Below are positions 45,257 through 56,699 of a stretch of 64,000 nucleotides of DNA, one piece after another (within the stretch, counting starts at the first letter, position 1; every line of letters starts with the position of its first letter). The translations under genes were made by a program, and so were the position numbers. The notes below the pieces were generated by a model that saw only the letters and a program-made list of their open reading frames with translations, ran no database searches and was not told the DNA's origin. Origin of the DNA: Piliocolobus tephrosceles (lineage: Eukaryota > Chordata > Mammalia > Primates > Cercopithecidae); NCBI RefSeq assembly GCF_002776525.5, contig NC_045446.1, forward strand, positions 65,672,361 to 65,736,360, read 5' to 3'.

Positions 45257-48200
45257 GTGAGTCGGGAGCGCGCTCAGGGGTCCTCTTCCTCCTCCTTCCA
45301 GGACCCCCTAACAAGAGTTAGGACGACATTCCATGCGCTCCATTCTTCACTGCCTCTCATTTGTGCTGTGACAACCCAGGGAGGCAGGACTGTCACTCAG
45401 CATTTTGTACAGACTGGAAACTAGATTCAGAGACAGGTAGCAACGTGTAAAGGAATGGTTCAGGGAGCCGAGGCCCCAGAAGGACTCCGTGGAATGTATT
45501 CTGACCGAACTTTGTCAGAGTGCTCCTCCTTTATATCTTGGAATGAATAAAATTAAATAATCCATTCTGCCTCAGTAGTGAGCTAGAGAAAGAACCCGAA
45601 TCCTTTTTTTAAAATTATTTTTATTTTGAGATAGTCTCACTCTGTCACCCAGGCTGGAGTGCCATGGCACGATCTCAGCTCACTGCAGCCTTGGCCTCCC
45701 AGGTTCAAGCAATTCTCCTGCTTCAGCCTCCCGAGTAACTGGGATTACAGGCGCGTACCTCCACACCCAGCTAATTTTTGTATTTTTAGTAGAGACAGGG
45801 TTTCACCATGTTGGCCAGGCTGGTCTCAAACTTCTGGCCTCAAGTGATCTGCCCGCCTCGGCCTCCCAAAGTGCTGGGATTACAGGTGCGAGCCACCACA
45901 GCTGACCAAGACCCAGAATCCTTAAAGCAACCTTGGGGACAGGCAGTGTTACCTTCATTTCGCAGTGAGGAAACAGGCTCAGCGAGGAGGAAGCAAAGCC
46001 AGGACTCAGGCCCAGATGCCTCTGTCTTCAGTTGAAGATTAGATGTAGGGTTAATAAATATTTTTGAGTACCTCCATAGACAATACTATTCTTACAGTTT
46101 GCTGTGAGAATGAAGTAACCCTTGTTTTACAAATGAGGCCAAGCTAGGAGAGATGAGGTCTCCCTGAGTCAGTGACTGAGCTTGGATTGGAACATAGGTC
46201 TGGCTGTGAGCAAGGGCAGGGTTCAGGCCACTCTCAGACATTTTTTGTCGTGATTTTCTGGTCATGGAGACAGAACTTGCAGAGAAAAATGAAGGGTGGG
46301 CCGAGCACAGCAGCTCATACCTATAATCCTAGCACTTTGGGAGGTCAAGGTGGGTGGATCACATGAGCCCAGGAATTCAAGACCAGCCTGGGTAAGATGG
46401 CAAGACCCCATCTCTACAAAAAATTAGCCATGCATGGTGGCACATGTTGGTAGTCCCAGCTACTCTGGAGGCTGAGGTGTGAGGATTGCTGGAGCCCGGG
46501 AATTCAATACTGCAGTGCGTCGTGATTGCACCACAGCACTCCAGCTAGGGGACGGAGTAGGACGGACCTTATCTCAAAAAGAAAAATAAAAAAAAAAATG
46601 AAGGGTGGTCATGGGGGCACTCCCTGCCCAGGGCACAGCTGTTCCTCAGGTACCAGGTAGGGTAGAAAGCCCACCTCAGAGCATGTTTCCAAAATATCTG
46701 ACAAGTGTCAGAGCTGGGGGTGGCCATAGAGGTGGCTGAACTGAGGGTGGAATAAATTCTGTTTCATGTGGGAGCAGCCAGGCACTGACTGTAGGGAACC
46801 GTATCCTCAGATGGCATGTCCTGGGGCCAACACCCCTTCCCAAAGCTGGGAACATGGACTCTGTGGGCTGCGTGCTCTACAGCTGGGCTCTGAAGAATGG
46901 AGCAAAGACCTGTGGCAGGGACAAATCAAGGGTCTGCCGTTGGGGGTGGCTGTGGGCTGTGATTGTGTCTGGGGGTGGCCATGTGTCTCTGACCCTGTGT
47001 TTTGCCCCAACTACAGCACACTGGGATGAGAAATTCCACCACAAGATGGTAGACAACCGCGGCTTCATGGTGACTCGGTCCTATACCGTGGGTGTCATGA
47101 TGATGCACCGGACAGGTAGGTGCTGTGAGGAGCAGGGTGTCAAGGTGGGTGGAGATCTAAGGGTAGTTAGGGTCTGACCCACCCCTGCACACAGGGTGCC
47201 CAGTGTCCTCTCCGCTCCTCTCCCAGGCCTCTACAACTACTATGACGACGAGAAGGAAAAGCTGCAAATCGTGGAGATGCCCCTGGCCCACAAGCTCTCC
47301 AGCCTCATCATCCTCATGCCCCATCACGTGGAGCCTCTGGAGCGCCTTGAAAAGCTGCTGACCAAAGAGCAGCTGAAGATCTGGATGGGGAAGATGCAGA
47401 AGAAGGCTGTCGCCATCTCCTTGCCCAAGGGTGTGGTGGAGGTGACCCATGACCTGCAGGTGAGGGGTGGCCCAGCCCAGGGGCCTGCAGGGCTTGGAGT
47501 CAGGAGGAGGTGTTGGCGCCCCACTCACCAATTCAGCAGGTCTGTCCCAAGACCCCCTGGATGTCCAGGCAGTGCTGGGCTCTGTGATAGGGGAAGCTGG
47601 GACAGGAGGTGTGGGCCCTGCCCTTGGGAAGATGATGATAATACCAGCAGCTAAATATAACAGAACACTTCCTGTATGCTAGACGTTCTTCTCAGCACTT
47701 TATACGTTTTTGTTTTTGTTTTGAGATGGAGTCTCACTCTGTTGCCCAGGCTGGAATGCAATGGTGCCATCTCGGCTCACTGCAACCTCCACCTCCCGGG
47801 TTCAGGCAGTTCTCCTGCCTCAGCCTCCTGAGTAGCTGGGATTACAGGCATGAGCCACCACCCCCAGCTAATTTTTGTATTTTTAATAGAGACGGGATTT
47901 CACCATGTTGGCCAGGCTGGTCTTGAACTCCTGACCTCAAGTGATTCGCCTGCCTCCGTCTCCCAAAGTGCTGGAATTACAGGTGTGAACCACCATACCC
48001 AGTCTTTGTATGTATTAAACTCTTTTAATCCTCAAAACAACTTTATTAGGTAGGACTATAAATTTCATCTTAGAGATGAGGAAACTGAGACTCAGAAAAG
48101 TTAAGTAACCTGTGCAAAGTCACGCAGCTAGTAATTCAGACATCTTGCACCAGAGCTAACCTTCGGTCACAGCACTGCCTCTAAGGTCATCTTGCACCAG

Positions 48201-50396
48201 AGCTAACCTTCGGTCACAGCACTGCCTCTGAGGTCTGAAGTGCCCCCAGTTACAGATTGTTTAAGCTGGAGGATTATCTACCATGCAATAATCAGACTGG
48301 TAGCTATGGGTCATCTAGGGTGGCCAGAAACTTAACACACATGCTCAAGATTCTCCCTTGCAGCCACCCTGGGCGGTGGGCAGAGGCTCAGAGAGAAGCA
48401 ATGACTCCCTAAGGTTCCCCAGGCTCGTAAGTGGTGGAGTTGCAATTAGACCTCAAGGTAAAAACATAATAGCGGCCTTTTTGTCATCAAGAGAGAGATT
48501 TTTGACTTACCCAAAAAAGGAAACTTTTGTGTCATTTTTTCCTTGGATGCCAAAAATGGTTCTAACCTGCAGAGTTGATCCAGACTTGCTGCCCAGACAG
48601 CTTGGAGAGAGAAAGCTGGAGATGAAATGAGGCTTAGGCTCCAAACCAGGGACAAGTAGAGCTTGTACTGGTTTGTGCTGTAGACCCTGGGAGTTCCTGG
48701 AGAGGGGTCACTGTCCCTCTCCTGGTCCTGGGCTTGATCCTTCCCTAGCCCCTTCTCCAGTGACTGTTGTCGCACGCCCTTCTCCCCTTGTTCCTCTGGT
48801 GTCTTCCTGGAACCCTCAGGGGGAGACCGTACCCCGCAGTTCATGGGGTAGAGTTGGGAAATTTGAGGTGGGTGACGTGTGCGAGGTCGTCAGGGTGGGA
48901 AGAGCTGGGCCTACCTCGAATGCCTGTCTTAGGACCCCCTGAGTCTCAGGACCTCACGCCTGATTCCTGTGTGGCCTTGCCAGGGAGGTGGAGGTTATCC
49001 TGCAGAATCCTGGGCCCTGCCATTTACTCAGCCCACAGCCCTTTACTATCCTCTCTCCTGCATGGAGAGCCAGGGAGAGCCCTGGACGTGGGCCCTGCCC
49101 TCAGGGAGCTCCAAGCCAGGTGAGAGAGACAGGCAGCACCAGACTGGTAACAGGAAGGTCCAGGGAGGCACCACTCGTCTTGTGGGCTCGGGAAGGCTTC
49201 CTGAAAGAAGTGGTTTCTAAAGGTCCCTAATGGGAGACAGGATGGCCATCCAGGGTATAAGCTGTCCAGTGAGGCTGTCTGGAGAGTGGGGTGGGGCGTG
49301 CCAAGGGATGTGGCTGGAGGCTGCCACAGAGGCACAGGTCATATGTTAAAGAGCTTATGGTTGGCTTCCAAGAGCTGTGCAGGGCGGTGGAAAGATGCGT
49401 GTGTGTGTTTGTGTATGTGTTTTAACTTTTTACTATGGAACATTGGAAAAATAAATTAAAAGTAGATTAGTGTAATGAACCCTCAAGTGTCTATCACCCA
49501 GCTTCAAGCATTATCAGCTCAGGGCCAATAGTGAGCCATCTCTACCCACCAATTCCCCCCTGCATCCGATTATTCCAAAGCAAATTCCAGGCATCCTATC
49601 ACTCTGGACAGGTTTTAAGCCCCAGAGTGATGTGGACATAGTTGTCCTTAGATCAGTCTTTCTCAAACTTGAGTATGCTAAGAAAGCACTTGGGGAGTTT
49701 GTGAAAAGGAATCCATGCCCAATCCCAGAGATTCTGATTCAGGGGTCTGGGCTGGAGTCAGGACATGAGCATTTCAGATAAGCTCCTGGGTGGTGCCCAT
49801 GCTGCCTGTCCCTGAACTGCGGCTCGGCAGTGCTGGGATAGTTTCTCACTTGTTTTCTGAGTCTCAGCTTCCTCATCTGTGAAGTGGGGATTAGAAGCCC
49901 TTGTAGGGTTGCAGTGAGAATTGAGAAAGCTGTGGTTTGAAGTGCCCAGTGCCATGCCTGGCATACAGAAGGTGGCCAGGGAGCAGTTCTCTCCTCTCTG
50001 AGGAGCAGTCAGGGTAGTATGGGGTGGAGGGTTTGAGGGCGGAGGAGCCTGGCATGCCATGGCCTCACCTGGCACACCTCCTTGTTCCCACAGAAACACC
50101 TGGCTGGGCTGGGCCTGACGGAGGCCATTGACAAGAACAAGGCCGACTTGTCACGCATGTCAGGCAAGAAGGACCTGTACCTGGCCAGCGTATTCCATGC
50201 CACCGCCTTTGAGTTGGACACAGATGGCAACCCCTTTGACCAGGACATCTATGGGCGCGAGGAGCTGCGCAGTCCCAAGCTGTTCTACGCCGACCACCCC
50301 TTCATCTTCCTGGTGCGGGACACCCAGAGCGGCTCCCTGCTGTTCATTGGGCGCCTGGTCCGGCCTAAGGGTGACAAGATGCGAGACGAGTTATAG
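44635..50396 (+). CDS. SERPINH1: Serpin H1 / HSP47 collagen chaperone (4 coding exons)
   Basis: Join 44,635-45,256, 47,017-47,115, 47,227-47,459 and 50,094-50,396: 1,257 nt, 418 residues plus stop, the usual length of mammalian HSP47. The protein is a non-inhibitory serpin that binds triple-helical procollagen in the endoplasmic reticulum and releases it in the Golgi as pH falls. Seen here: a hydrophobic signal peptide (about residues 1-18), two N-glycosylation sites (N120 in NST, N125 in NVT), a cysteine at 156, the collagen-contact residues R222, L381, Y383 and D385 all intact, and the C-terminal RDEL retrieval signal. The start is the ATG followed by HSLLLLSAF. An in-frame ATG at 44,485 lies in intron 1 and is not used. 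All junctions are GT-AG (codons 208 and 241 are split, 318/319 is in phase 0). Compared with the human protein as I remember it, changes lie in the signal peptide and at residue 109 (Thr here). Heat-shock and collagen-linked expression is expected from the HSE. Confidence 0.98.
45604..45908 (-). repeat. Alu in SERPINH1 intron 2
   Basis: Reverse Alu, full length, moderately diverged ('gagatagtctcactctgtca' to 'gagccaccacagctgacc'). Confidence 0.9.
46298..46593 (+). repeat. Alu in SERPINH1 intron 2
   Basis: Forward, diverged Alu ('gggccgagcacagcagctca') with an A-rich tail. The duplication AAAATGAAGGGTGG lies on both sides. Confidence 0.9.
47017..47115 (+). other. SERPINH1: SERPINH1 exon 3
   Basis: 99 nt. 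Encodes residues 208-240, including R222 (47,058-47,060), plus the first base of codon 241. Donor ACAG|GTAGGT. Confidence 0.96.
47116..47226 (+). other. SERPINH1: SERPINH1 intron 3
   Basis: A 111-bp intron, GTAGGT to 'cctctcccag', near the lower size range for primate introns. Confidence 0.95.
47227..47459 (+). other. SERPINH1: SERPINH1 exon 4
   Basis: 233 nt. Encodes residues 241-318 and ends in phase 0 at a CTGCAG|GTGAGG donor. Confidence 0.96.
47708..48004 (-). repeat. Alu (S-type) in SERPINH1 intron 4
   Basis: Reverse Alu, full length, with a TTTTTG-type tail. Inserted at the edge of a MIR that resumes near 48,005. Confidence 0.92.
48010..48140 (-). repeat. MIR SINE fragment
   Basis: 'cttttaatcctcaaaacaac', 'cttagagatgaggaaactga' and 'gtgcaaagtcacgcagctag' follow a reverse MIR. 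The piece 'gaacacttcctgtatgctag' before the Alu is its other half. Confidence 0.7.
48141..48234 (+). repeat. 47-bp tandem duplication
   Basis: Unit 48,141-48,187 is repeated at 48,188-48,234 with one A/G difference in the CCTCTRAGGT end. Its near identity points to a recent event. Confidence 0.95.
49654..49830 (+). mobile_element. MER5A-type hAT element
   Basis: Starts 'cagtctttctcaaacttgag' and contains 'cccagagattctgattcagg' and 'tcagataagctcctgggtgg'. The far end is less clear, with the copy ending near 'ctgaactgcggctcggcag'. Confidence 0.7.
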
Positions 50397-51105
50397 GGCC
50401 TCAGGGTGCACACAGGATGGCAGGAGGCAGCCAAAGGCTCCTGAGACACATGGGTGCTATTGGGGTTTGGGGGGAGGTGAGGTACCAGCCTTGGATACTC
50501 CATGGGGTGGGGGTGGAAGAACAGACCAGGGTTCCCGTGTGCCTGAGCGGACCTTCCCAGCTAGAATTCACTCCACTTGGACATGGGCCCCAGATACCAT
50601 GATGCTGAGCTTGGAAACTCCACATCCTGTGGGACCTGGGCCACAGTCATCCTGCCTGCCCTCAAAGTCCCAGATCAAGCCTGCCTCAATCAGTGTTCAT
50701 ATTTATAGCCAGGTACCTTTTCACCTGTGAGACCAAATTGAGCTAGCGGGGTCAGCCAGCCCTCTTCTCCTGACGCCAAAACACCTCAGCCGCCTCCCTA
50801 GCTCTATCCCAACCTCTCCCAACTATAAAACTAGGTGCTGCAGCCCCTGGGACCAGGCACCCCCAGAATGACCTGGCCGCAGTGAGGCAGATCGAGAAAG
50901 AGCTCTCAGGAGGGGCTTCTGGGCAGACTCTGGTCAAGAAGCATCGTGTCTGGCGTTGTGGGGATGAACGTTTTGTTTTTGTTTCTTCCTTTTTTAGTTC
51001 TTCAAAGATGCGGAGGGAAGGGGAAACATGAGCCTTTGTTGCTATCAATCCAAGAACTTATTTGTACAATTTTTTTTTCAATAAAACTTTTCCAATGAAA
51101 TTCTG
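50094..51105 (+). other. SERPINH1: SERPINH1 exon 5 (terminal)
   Basis: Encodes residues 319-418, with Y383 and D385 at 50,286-50,294 and the RDEL codons before TAG at 50,394-50,396. About 700 nt of 3' UTR follow. The exact cleavage point is estimated from the polyadenylation signal. Confidence 0.93.
51080..51085 (+). terminator. SERPINH1: Polyadenylation signal AATAAA
   Basis: Canonical hexamer after a T-rich stretch. Cleavage is expected 10-30 nt downstream, within the following 'tccaatgaaattctgttgg' segment. Confidence 0.9.
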
Positions 51106-51382
51106 TTGGAGCGTGGAAGAAGATTGGATCCGGAGATTCTTACACCATTCTTCCCAGGGGACAGGGTCTCCTGTTAAGGCAGACTTGCTACTGATGGCTT
51201 ATATCAGGCCCTGGAATGCTGGCAGATCACTGTGCAGACCGTGCCAAGTGGCAGGTGCACTCCATGCTGACCCGGGAAATGGTTCTGGCTCTGGCAGCCC
51301 TGGAGAAGTTGCAGCTGCAGGGCCTGAATGAGAGCACTGGACCTGGAGCCAGTCTTCAACCTCTTCGCCTTTCTTTCTTTAC

Positions 51383-51518
51383 CCTTTTTTAAGAAGTGGG
51401 TCTTACTGTGTTGCCCAGGCTGGACTCAAACTCCTGGGCTCGAGCGAACCTCCTTCCTCAACCTCCCGAGTAGTGGACTGCAGGGAGGACTATGGGCATG
51501 AGCCACTATGCCTAGCTC
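51383..51518 (-). repeat. Partial, old Alu monomer
   Basis: Reverse left-monomer-like sequence ('tgttgcccaggctggactca', 'gggcatgagccactatgcc'), without a right arm. Confidence 0.75.
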
Positions 51519-52194
51519 CCCTAGCCTTACATTGCAAACTGACCTCATGCTGCATCCAGGGCCATAGGTACAAACGCAGGCACACATTTAGTAAGTTGCC
51601 TGGCTTTAGGCTGGGCTTTGGAAGGAGCTTGTGGGGATCCTTGCCCTTAGGTGGCCCGAAGTGTTGGGTTTGTAGCAGGCGAGGAGGAGGTACCCAACAC
51701 AGTCCCTTTTGACACAGTCCTCCAGTTGGATGCCTCATGGTCCTTAGGGCTCCTGACACCATAACTCAGGGAGAGAGAGGGATGCACGGGATGGAGCCAG
51801 TGGCCAGGGAGGCAGAGGAGCAGAGGATATTGGGCTGGAGCCCCATCTCTGCTGCCTGCTGGCCATTTAACCTTGGATAGGTCATTTTTCTCTCTGGGCA
51901 CCTCCAGCTTTCCTCTGCCAAAATTGTGACCTAGGGATTGTTGATTCAGGAAGGGATCCCTTTCCTGGCTGAGCAATCCAGCAGTAGCCACCAAGATGTA
52001 CGTGGATCTGCAGAAGGGCTAGCTGATTCACTCCCGTCATTGCCACAACAGAGTTTCAGCAAGACTGCTCAGAGTCCCAGGGCCGTCCTGTGCTTCAGCT
52101 CAATCATTCAAATCTCTATGTTCAAGGGGCTTTGTCTAGAGGTGGAGACTTGGACAGTGACCAGGGTGCTCAGGGCTCACTGTGTTCCAGGCAC

Positions 52195-52555
52195 CTGGAT
52201 CATTCTGTTCTGTGTGCCACGCTTGTCCCCCTGCCTCAGGGCCTTTGCACTGGCTGTCCTTGCTGCCTGGCAGGCGGTTTTTGTAGATGTTTACAGGGTT
52301 GGTTTTTGTCATCCAGGATTCAGCGTAAACATCTGCTCAGAGAGGCCTTCACTGACCACCCTCCATAACCAGTCCCTCTCCCACCTCAGTTTCTCTACCA
52401 TGATTTCTCACTTCACTGACTCCTTAGCACTATGAAATTACCCACTTAAGACTTCCCTGCATGCCTCCCCTCCTAGAATGGAAGCTCCAGGAAGAGAGGG
52501 TCCATGGTTGTTTGTCTATTGCTGTAAGTTGTGCACCTAGTTTAGCATCATGCAC
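52195..52555 (+). repeat. L2 LINE 3' part
   Basis: Shows forward L2 order: 'gcctcagggcctttgcactg', 'gctgtccttgctgcctggca', 'cagagaggccttcactgacc', 'tagaatggaagctccaggaa', 'gtctattgctgtaagttgtg'. Confidence 0.8.
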
Positions 52556-52659
52556 GTATCGAGGAAGACTTCCAGGAGGAGGTGACATGTGGGCTGCTTT
52601 AAAGGGTGAGTAGGCATTTCTGGATCAGAATAATGCTTTGAGTGAAATCAGCTGGTACT

Positions 52660-53080
52660 GCTTTGTGTTTTGCGCCTCCTATGTGCCAAATACTTGATAT
52701 GTACAGTTTTATCCAAGCTTCCTAACAGCTTGGCTAGTAAGGGATTATTCCCATTTTACAGGTGAGATAACAGGCTGAGTGGTTAAGTGAGCTGCCTGAG
52801 GCCCCACAGTCAGTGGGGGTCCGGGCTGGGACTCGATCCTAGTCGGTAGGGTAGTTGCTTTGCCACATAGGAAGGGCAGGAGAGGCCCCAACACAGTGCC
52901 TGGAACCCAGCACTGAGTACAGATTCTAGTAAAGAAGGCGTGTTAACTTGCATACAATCTGTATCCATCTCACTTAATCCCCGCAGTAGCCCTGTTAGGT
53001 GGGAAGTCATCCTAACTTTACAAGGTGCAGCTCAGAGAAGGCAGAGACTGGACTGGAACCCAGGCCTCCTGGCCCTGAAG
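52660..53080 (-). repeat. Two MIR SINE fragments
   Basis: 52,660-52,860 ('tcctatgtgccaaatacttg', 'cccattttacaggtgagata') and 52,905-53,080 ('atctcacttaatccccgcag', 'taactttacaaggtgcagct') are reverse MIR copies. Confidence 0.65.
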
Positions 53081-53529
53081 TTCAGCCCGTGACAGCTCCC
53101 CCACCAAGTGGGAATGGGCAGTAAAATAAGCCAGGCATGGGTGTGGGGCCACTCAGAGGACCCAAAGGGGGTCTTGAGGCCACGCTCCTCCATCCTGACT
53201 CAGGTGGGGAGGGTGGTAAGAGGTCTGTGCTGTTGCATCTCAAACACCAGTCTGTGATGACTGGAGTTGCTGGTGTGGGAGTGGCAGTGCAGGTGGCAGA
53301 GGTGGGTGAGTTAGGGGTGGGGTGGGTTCTAGAGGTTGGTCCAGCCAGTGTTGCTGTCCCCAGTGGCCCATCACTGCCCTGTATGGAGCTTTCCTGCCGC
53401 CTGGAGGCCATTGGAGGGATCACCCTGTTATTCTCACCCTGGTGCTTGTTAAAGTCTTGGGAGATAATGAGCCTGTTGGATTGTGTGGGTCCCAGATGTG
53501 GATGCAAGTGGGGGAGATGCGGATTAGCC

Positions 53530-53720
53530 TTCTCCTGAGTGCCTACTGTGTGCCCTGCACTGCCATGTATGATTTTATTTAATTTTCAGACTTCCCTCCG
53601 GAGTAGCTGTTACTGCCCCACATTATAAACAAGAAAACTGGGGCTCAGAGAGGTGAAGTGACCAGCTCAAGGCCACCCAGCAGGTCAACGACAGAGCTTG
53701 GCCCATTGGGAACCCAGGTG
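53530..53720 (-). repeat. MIR SINE
   Basis: 'ctgagtgcctactgtgtgcc', 'ccccacattataaacaagaa', 'actggggctcagagaggtga' and 'caaggccacccagcaggtca' follow a reverse MIR. Confidence 0.75.
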
Positions 53721-53989
53721 TCCTGGTTGTAGAGGAAGGAGAAGTTACTGACGTGTGAGCTCCGTGCTCCACAGCTTGCAGGGGGCAGTCACCCATCTTT
53801 TCCCCAGTCCCTGCAGCACGGGGCTTGTTGTCCTCCTGACACTCCAGCTGTGGCCTCCGGGAGGGCATGCCCTTGTCTGCCTGTGTCCTGCTGCATCACC
53901 GCACCTAGCAGAATGCCCAGCACACAGGAGGTGCCTAATAAATGCCCATTCTAAGGAAGCTGTCCAGTGGGAGCTATGGTGTTTAGCAG

Positions 53990-54246
53990 CAGAGGCGTTG
54001 GAGCCTGACAGGTCTGATGGGCATCCCAGCTCTGCCACTCCCTAGCTGTGTGACCTTGGGTCAGTTACTTACCTTCTCTGAGCTTCAGTTTCCTCAGTAG
54101 TAAGGTGGAAATGGTAACAGTACTTACCTCATAAGGTTGTGGTGAAAGTTAAATGAGGTAATCCATGGTACTTGGCAAATACATAGCCAATAAATATTAT
54201 TAATAGTTACTAATAAGAGAAAGTAGTGATTCAAAATCATACAGCA
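53990..54246 (+). repeat. MIR SINE, split by an Alu
   Basis: 'gctgtgtgaccttgggtcag', 'ctctgagcttcagtttcctc', 'aataaatattattaatagtt'. The sequence is cut by the Alu at 54,247, and a different, reverse-type fragment follows it. Confidence 0.75.
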
Positions 54247-54555
54247 GGCCGGGCGCGGTGGCTCACACCTGTAATCTCAGCAATTTGGGAGGCCGAGGTG
54301 GGTGGATCACGAGGTCAGGAGTTCAAGACCAGCCTGGCCAATATGGTGAAACCCCGTCTCTACTAAAAATACAAAAATTAGCTGGCATGGTGGTGCTTGC
54401 CTGTAGTCCTGGCTACTCGGGAGGCTGAGGCAGGAGTATTGCTGAACCTGGGAGGTGGAGGTTGCAGTGAGCCAAGATCGTGCCACTGCACTCCAGCCTG
54501 GAAGACAGAGTGAAAGCCTGGGCGACAGAGTGAGATTCCGTCAAAAAAAAAAAAA
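54247..54555 (+). repeat. Alu (S-type)
   Basis: Forward Alu with a short internal duplication near its 3' end (two 'agcctgg...gacagagtga' phrases, about 54,497-54,535). The target duplication AATCATACAGCA is on both sides. Confidence 0.94.
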
Positions 54556-55511
54556 GAATCATACAGCAGAGCTGGGATTTGAGCCTACCTCTCTGCAACT
54601 GTAAAAAGTCTGATCCTTTCCATTATGCCACAGTGCCTTGGATTCAGGCTGGGCTGAAGTATCAGGGGAGACTCCCGGAGGAAGGGGCTAGAGCTGGATT
54701 ACAAGAAGGAAAGAGGCATTCCAGATGTGAGGAACAGCTGGAACAGGGATGCAGCAGTTGGAATAGGCAGGGTGACCCTGGAACACAGGGAGGAGGGCGG
54801 TGAGGAGGGTGGAAGTGGGAGACGGAGGATCGAACTGCTATGTGATGGGAGCCCCCTGGATAAGGCACACAGCAGGTCAGTGAGTGTTCTTAGAGGCAGG
54901 ACAGATGGCCCTTGCCACTCAACCCCTCCAAGTTTCCCAGTCCTTTGTCCTGCGACTCCCGCTACCTCTACTGTCCCACTCAGTTATCACCATCTCCCCT
55001 TCCTGTTTGCCCAAGGCTGTCTCCTCTACCTGGTGCCAGACCTCTCCCATCTCTGCCTGTTGAGCGCCCCTCATCCTTAGAGGCCTATTTCAAAGGGTAG
55101 CATGACCCCCAGGGAATCTTCTAGGCCCCTAGACAGAAGCATGAAACACGCACAGCAGTATCCCTTCAGGTGCCCTGGAGACACACCATCCTTCATGCAT
55201 CTTGCTGCCGTTTTTCTTCCGTTTTCTCAGTGTGACTTTTCTCAGTCTGCTCAGCTCCACCACGTGGTCTCCAGTGCCCCATCCCTCTGGGCGCACGCAG
55301 TTCATGCTGACCCACCTGGCTGCTCCAGCAAGAATGAGGAAGTGGCTTTGTATTTAAAAGACGCAGGCTGAGAAGTGGACAGCTCTTTTCCTTTGTTTTT
55401 TTTCCATGTCATTTCTCCATTTACCCACTTTTGGTGTAAGCAGAGGTCCCAAGCTCAGCAGGGGAAACTCCAGGCAGAGGACAGTGCACTGAGCCACATT
55501 TTCTGACTTCT
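54556..55511. other. Intergenic, no gene seen
   Basis: Unassigned sequence apart from a short old SINE-like piece after the Alu. No splice-bounded frame. Confidence 0.45.
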
Positions 55512-55786
55512 TCTTTTTCACTCTGTTGCCAGGCTAGAGTGCAGTGGCATAATCTCGGCTCACTGTGCCCTCCGCCTCCCAGGTTCAAGAGATTCTTCTG
55601 CCTCAGCTTCCCAAGTAGCTGGGAATACAGGCACGCACCACCACACCCAGCTAATTTTTGTATATTTAGTAGATACGGGGTTTCACCACATTGGCCAGGA
55701 TGGTCTCAATCTCTTGACCTCGTAATCCACCTGCCTCGGCCTCTGAAAGTGCTGGGATTACAGGTGTGAACCACTGCGCCCGGCCT
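55512..55786 (-). repeat. Alu, lacking most of its tail
   Basis: Reverse Alu beginning within 'ttcactctgttgccaggcta' and ending 'cactgcgcccggcc'. Flanked by decayed 'ttctgacttctt' / 'ttctgatttctt'. Confidence 0.9.
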
Positions 55787-56084
55787 TCTGATTTCTTAAG
55801 ACATGAATTTGAGGCTGCTCAAATTACATTGTCCATTTATCGACTGAATTCATGGTACTGCTCTGTCTCAGGTGAAACTTAGGGCCCAGACCTGGATGAG
55901 AATGAGATAGTGGTCATGTGGGAAGATACAGACAATTTAGAGGCCCTCCCGCCCCCGCCCCAACAACCCCTACTCCACAGCGCCTCCTAGTGGCAGAAGC
56001 AGTCCCTGCTCCTCTGCCTGCGGAGGCTCCTGCCGCCTTGCCTGAAGATGTTGCCATGACCTTGCCTTGAAGTTACCCTGCAGT

Positions 56085-56560
56085 GTTTTAGTTATTTATT
56101 GCTGAGTAACAGGCCACTCCACAGGTAGTGACTTAATTGGGTTTGCTCAGATGACTGCAATCACTGGATGCTGGGCTCAGCTGGGATAGTTGGGATGGCT
56201 GATGCTGGGCCTCTCTGTCCACAGGGTCCTTCTTCCCAGTTTCTTCATGGCACGGTGACCTCAGGATTCCGGGAAAATGGAGGCAGGAGCTAAGCATCTG
56301 AGGCCTGGGCTTCTTGCATCATGTCACTTGTCATACATTCTCCTGGTTAAAGCTAGTCATGAGGCCAGCCCAAATTCAAGGCGTGAAAACTAGACTCCAC
56401 TTCTGGAGCAAAATATGGTGGGCATGTCACCTGAGGGGAGGGTAGTTCTCTTCATGCCACACTCACATTGTCTGCAGCCCTATCATGGGTTAAATCCTTG
56501 CCTGCCTAATTCCTGAGTCAAGTCTGGGAGGAGGCAGCACACACATCAAAATAATTGCAA
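56085..56560 (+). repeat. Old interspersed repeat, LTR-like, family uncertain
   Basis: Opens with 'gttttagttatttattgctg', then 'agtaacaggccactccacag', and runs through 'gggctcagctgggatagttg'. I recognise a common mammalian repeat opening but cannot fix the family. Confidence 0.4.
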
Positions 56561-56699
56561 GATTTTGCTAACTTATATCAGCAAAAGTCTGGATAGCATA
56601 TATGAGAATGTTTTCTGTGGGTGCTAATCCAGGGAGGGAGGAATATGATTTTCACTGGGCTGAATTTATTAATATAGGTACATTTAGCTGAGATTCTGG

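Larger units (their letters stand above)
45257..47016 (+). other. SERPINH1: SERPINH1 intron 2
   Basis: A 1,760-bp intron, GTGAGT to 'caactacag'. It carries an inverted pair of Alus (45,604-45,908 minus and 46,298-46,593 plus) and a MIR-like piece near 46,030-46,200. Confidence 0.93.
47460..50093 (+). other. SERPINH1: SERPINH1 intron 4
   Basis: A 2,634-bp intron, GTGAGG to 'ttgttcccacag'. Contains an Alu (47,708-48,004), a MIR (about 48,030-48,140), a 47-bp tandem duplication (48,141-48,234), and a MER5A-type element (49,654-49,830). Confidence 0.93.
51106..54246. other. Intergenic downstream of SERPINH1
   Basis: Contains a partial Alu (51,383-51,518), an L2 (52,195-52,555) and MIRs (52,660-52,860, 52,905-53,080, 53,530-53,720, 53,990-54,246). 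No exon recognised. Confidence 0.6.

Noticed and set aside
45257..45321. Read-through of exon 2 past its donor giving a truncated serpin
   Set aside because: The GTGAGT donor is strong and exon 3 joins in frame with conserved residues. The extension is just intron sequence up to the first stop.
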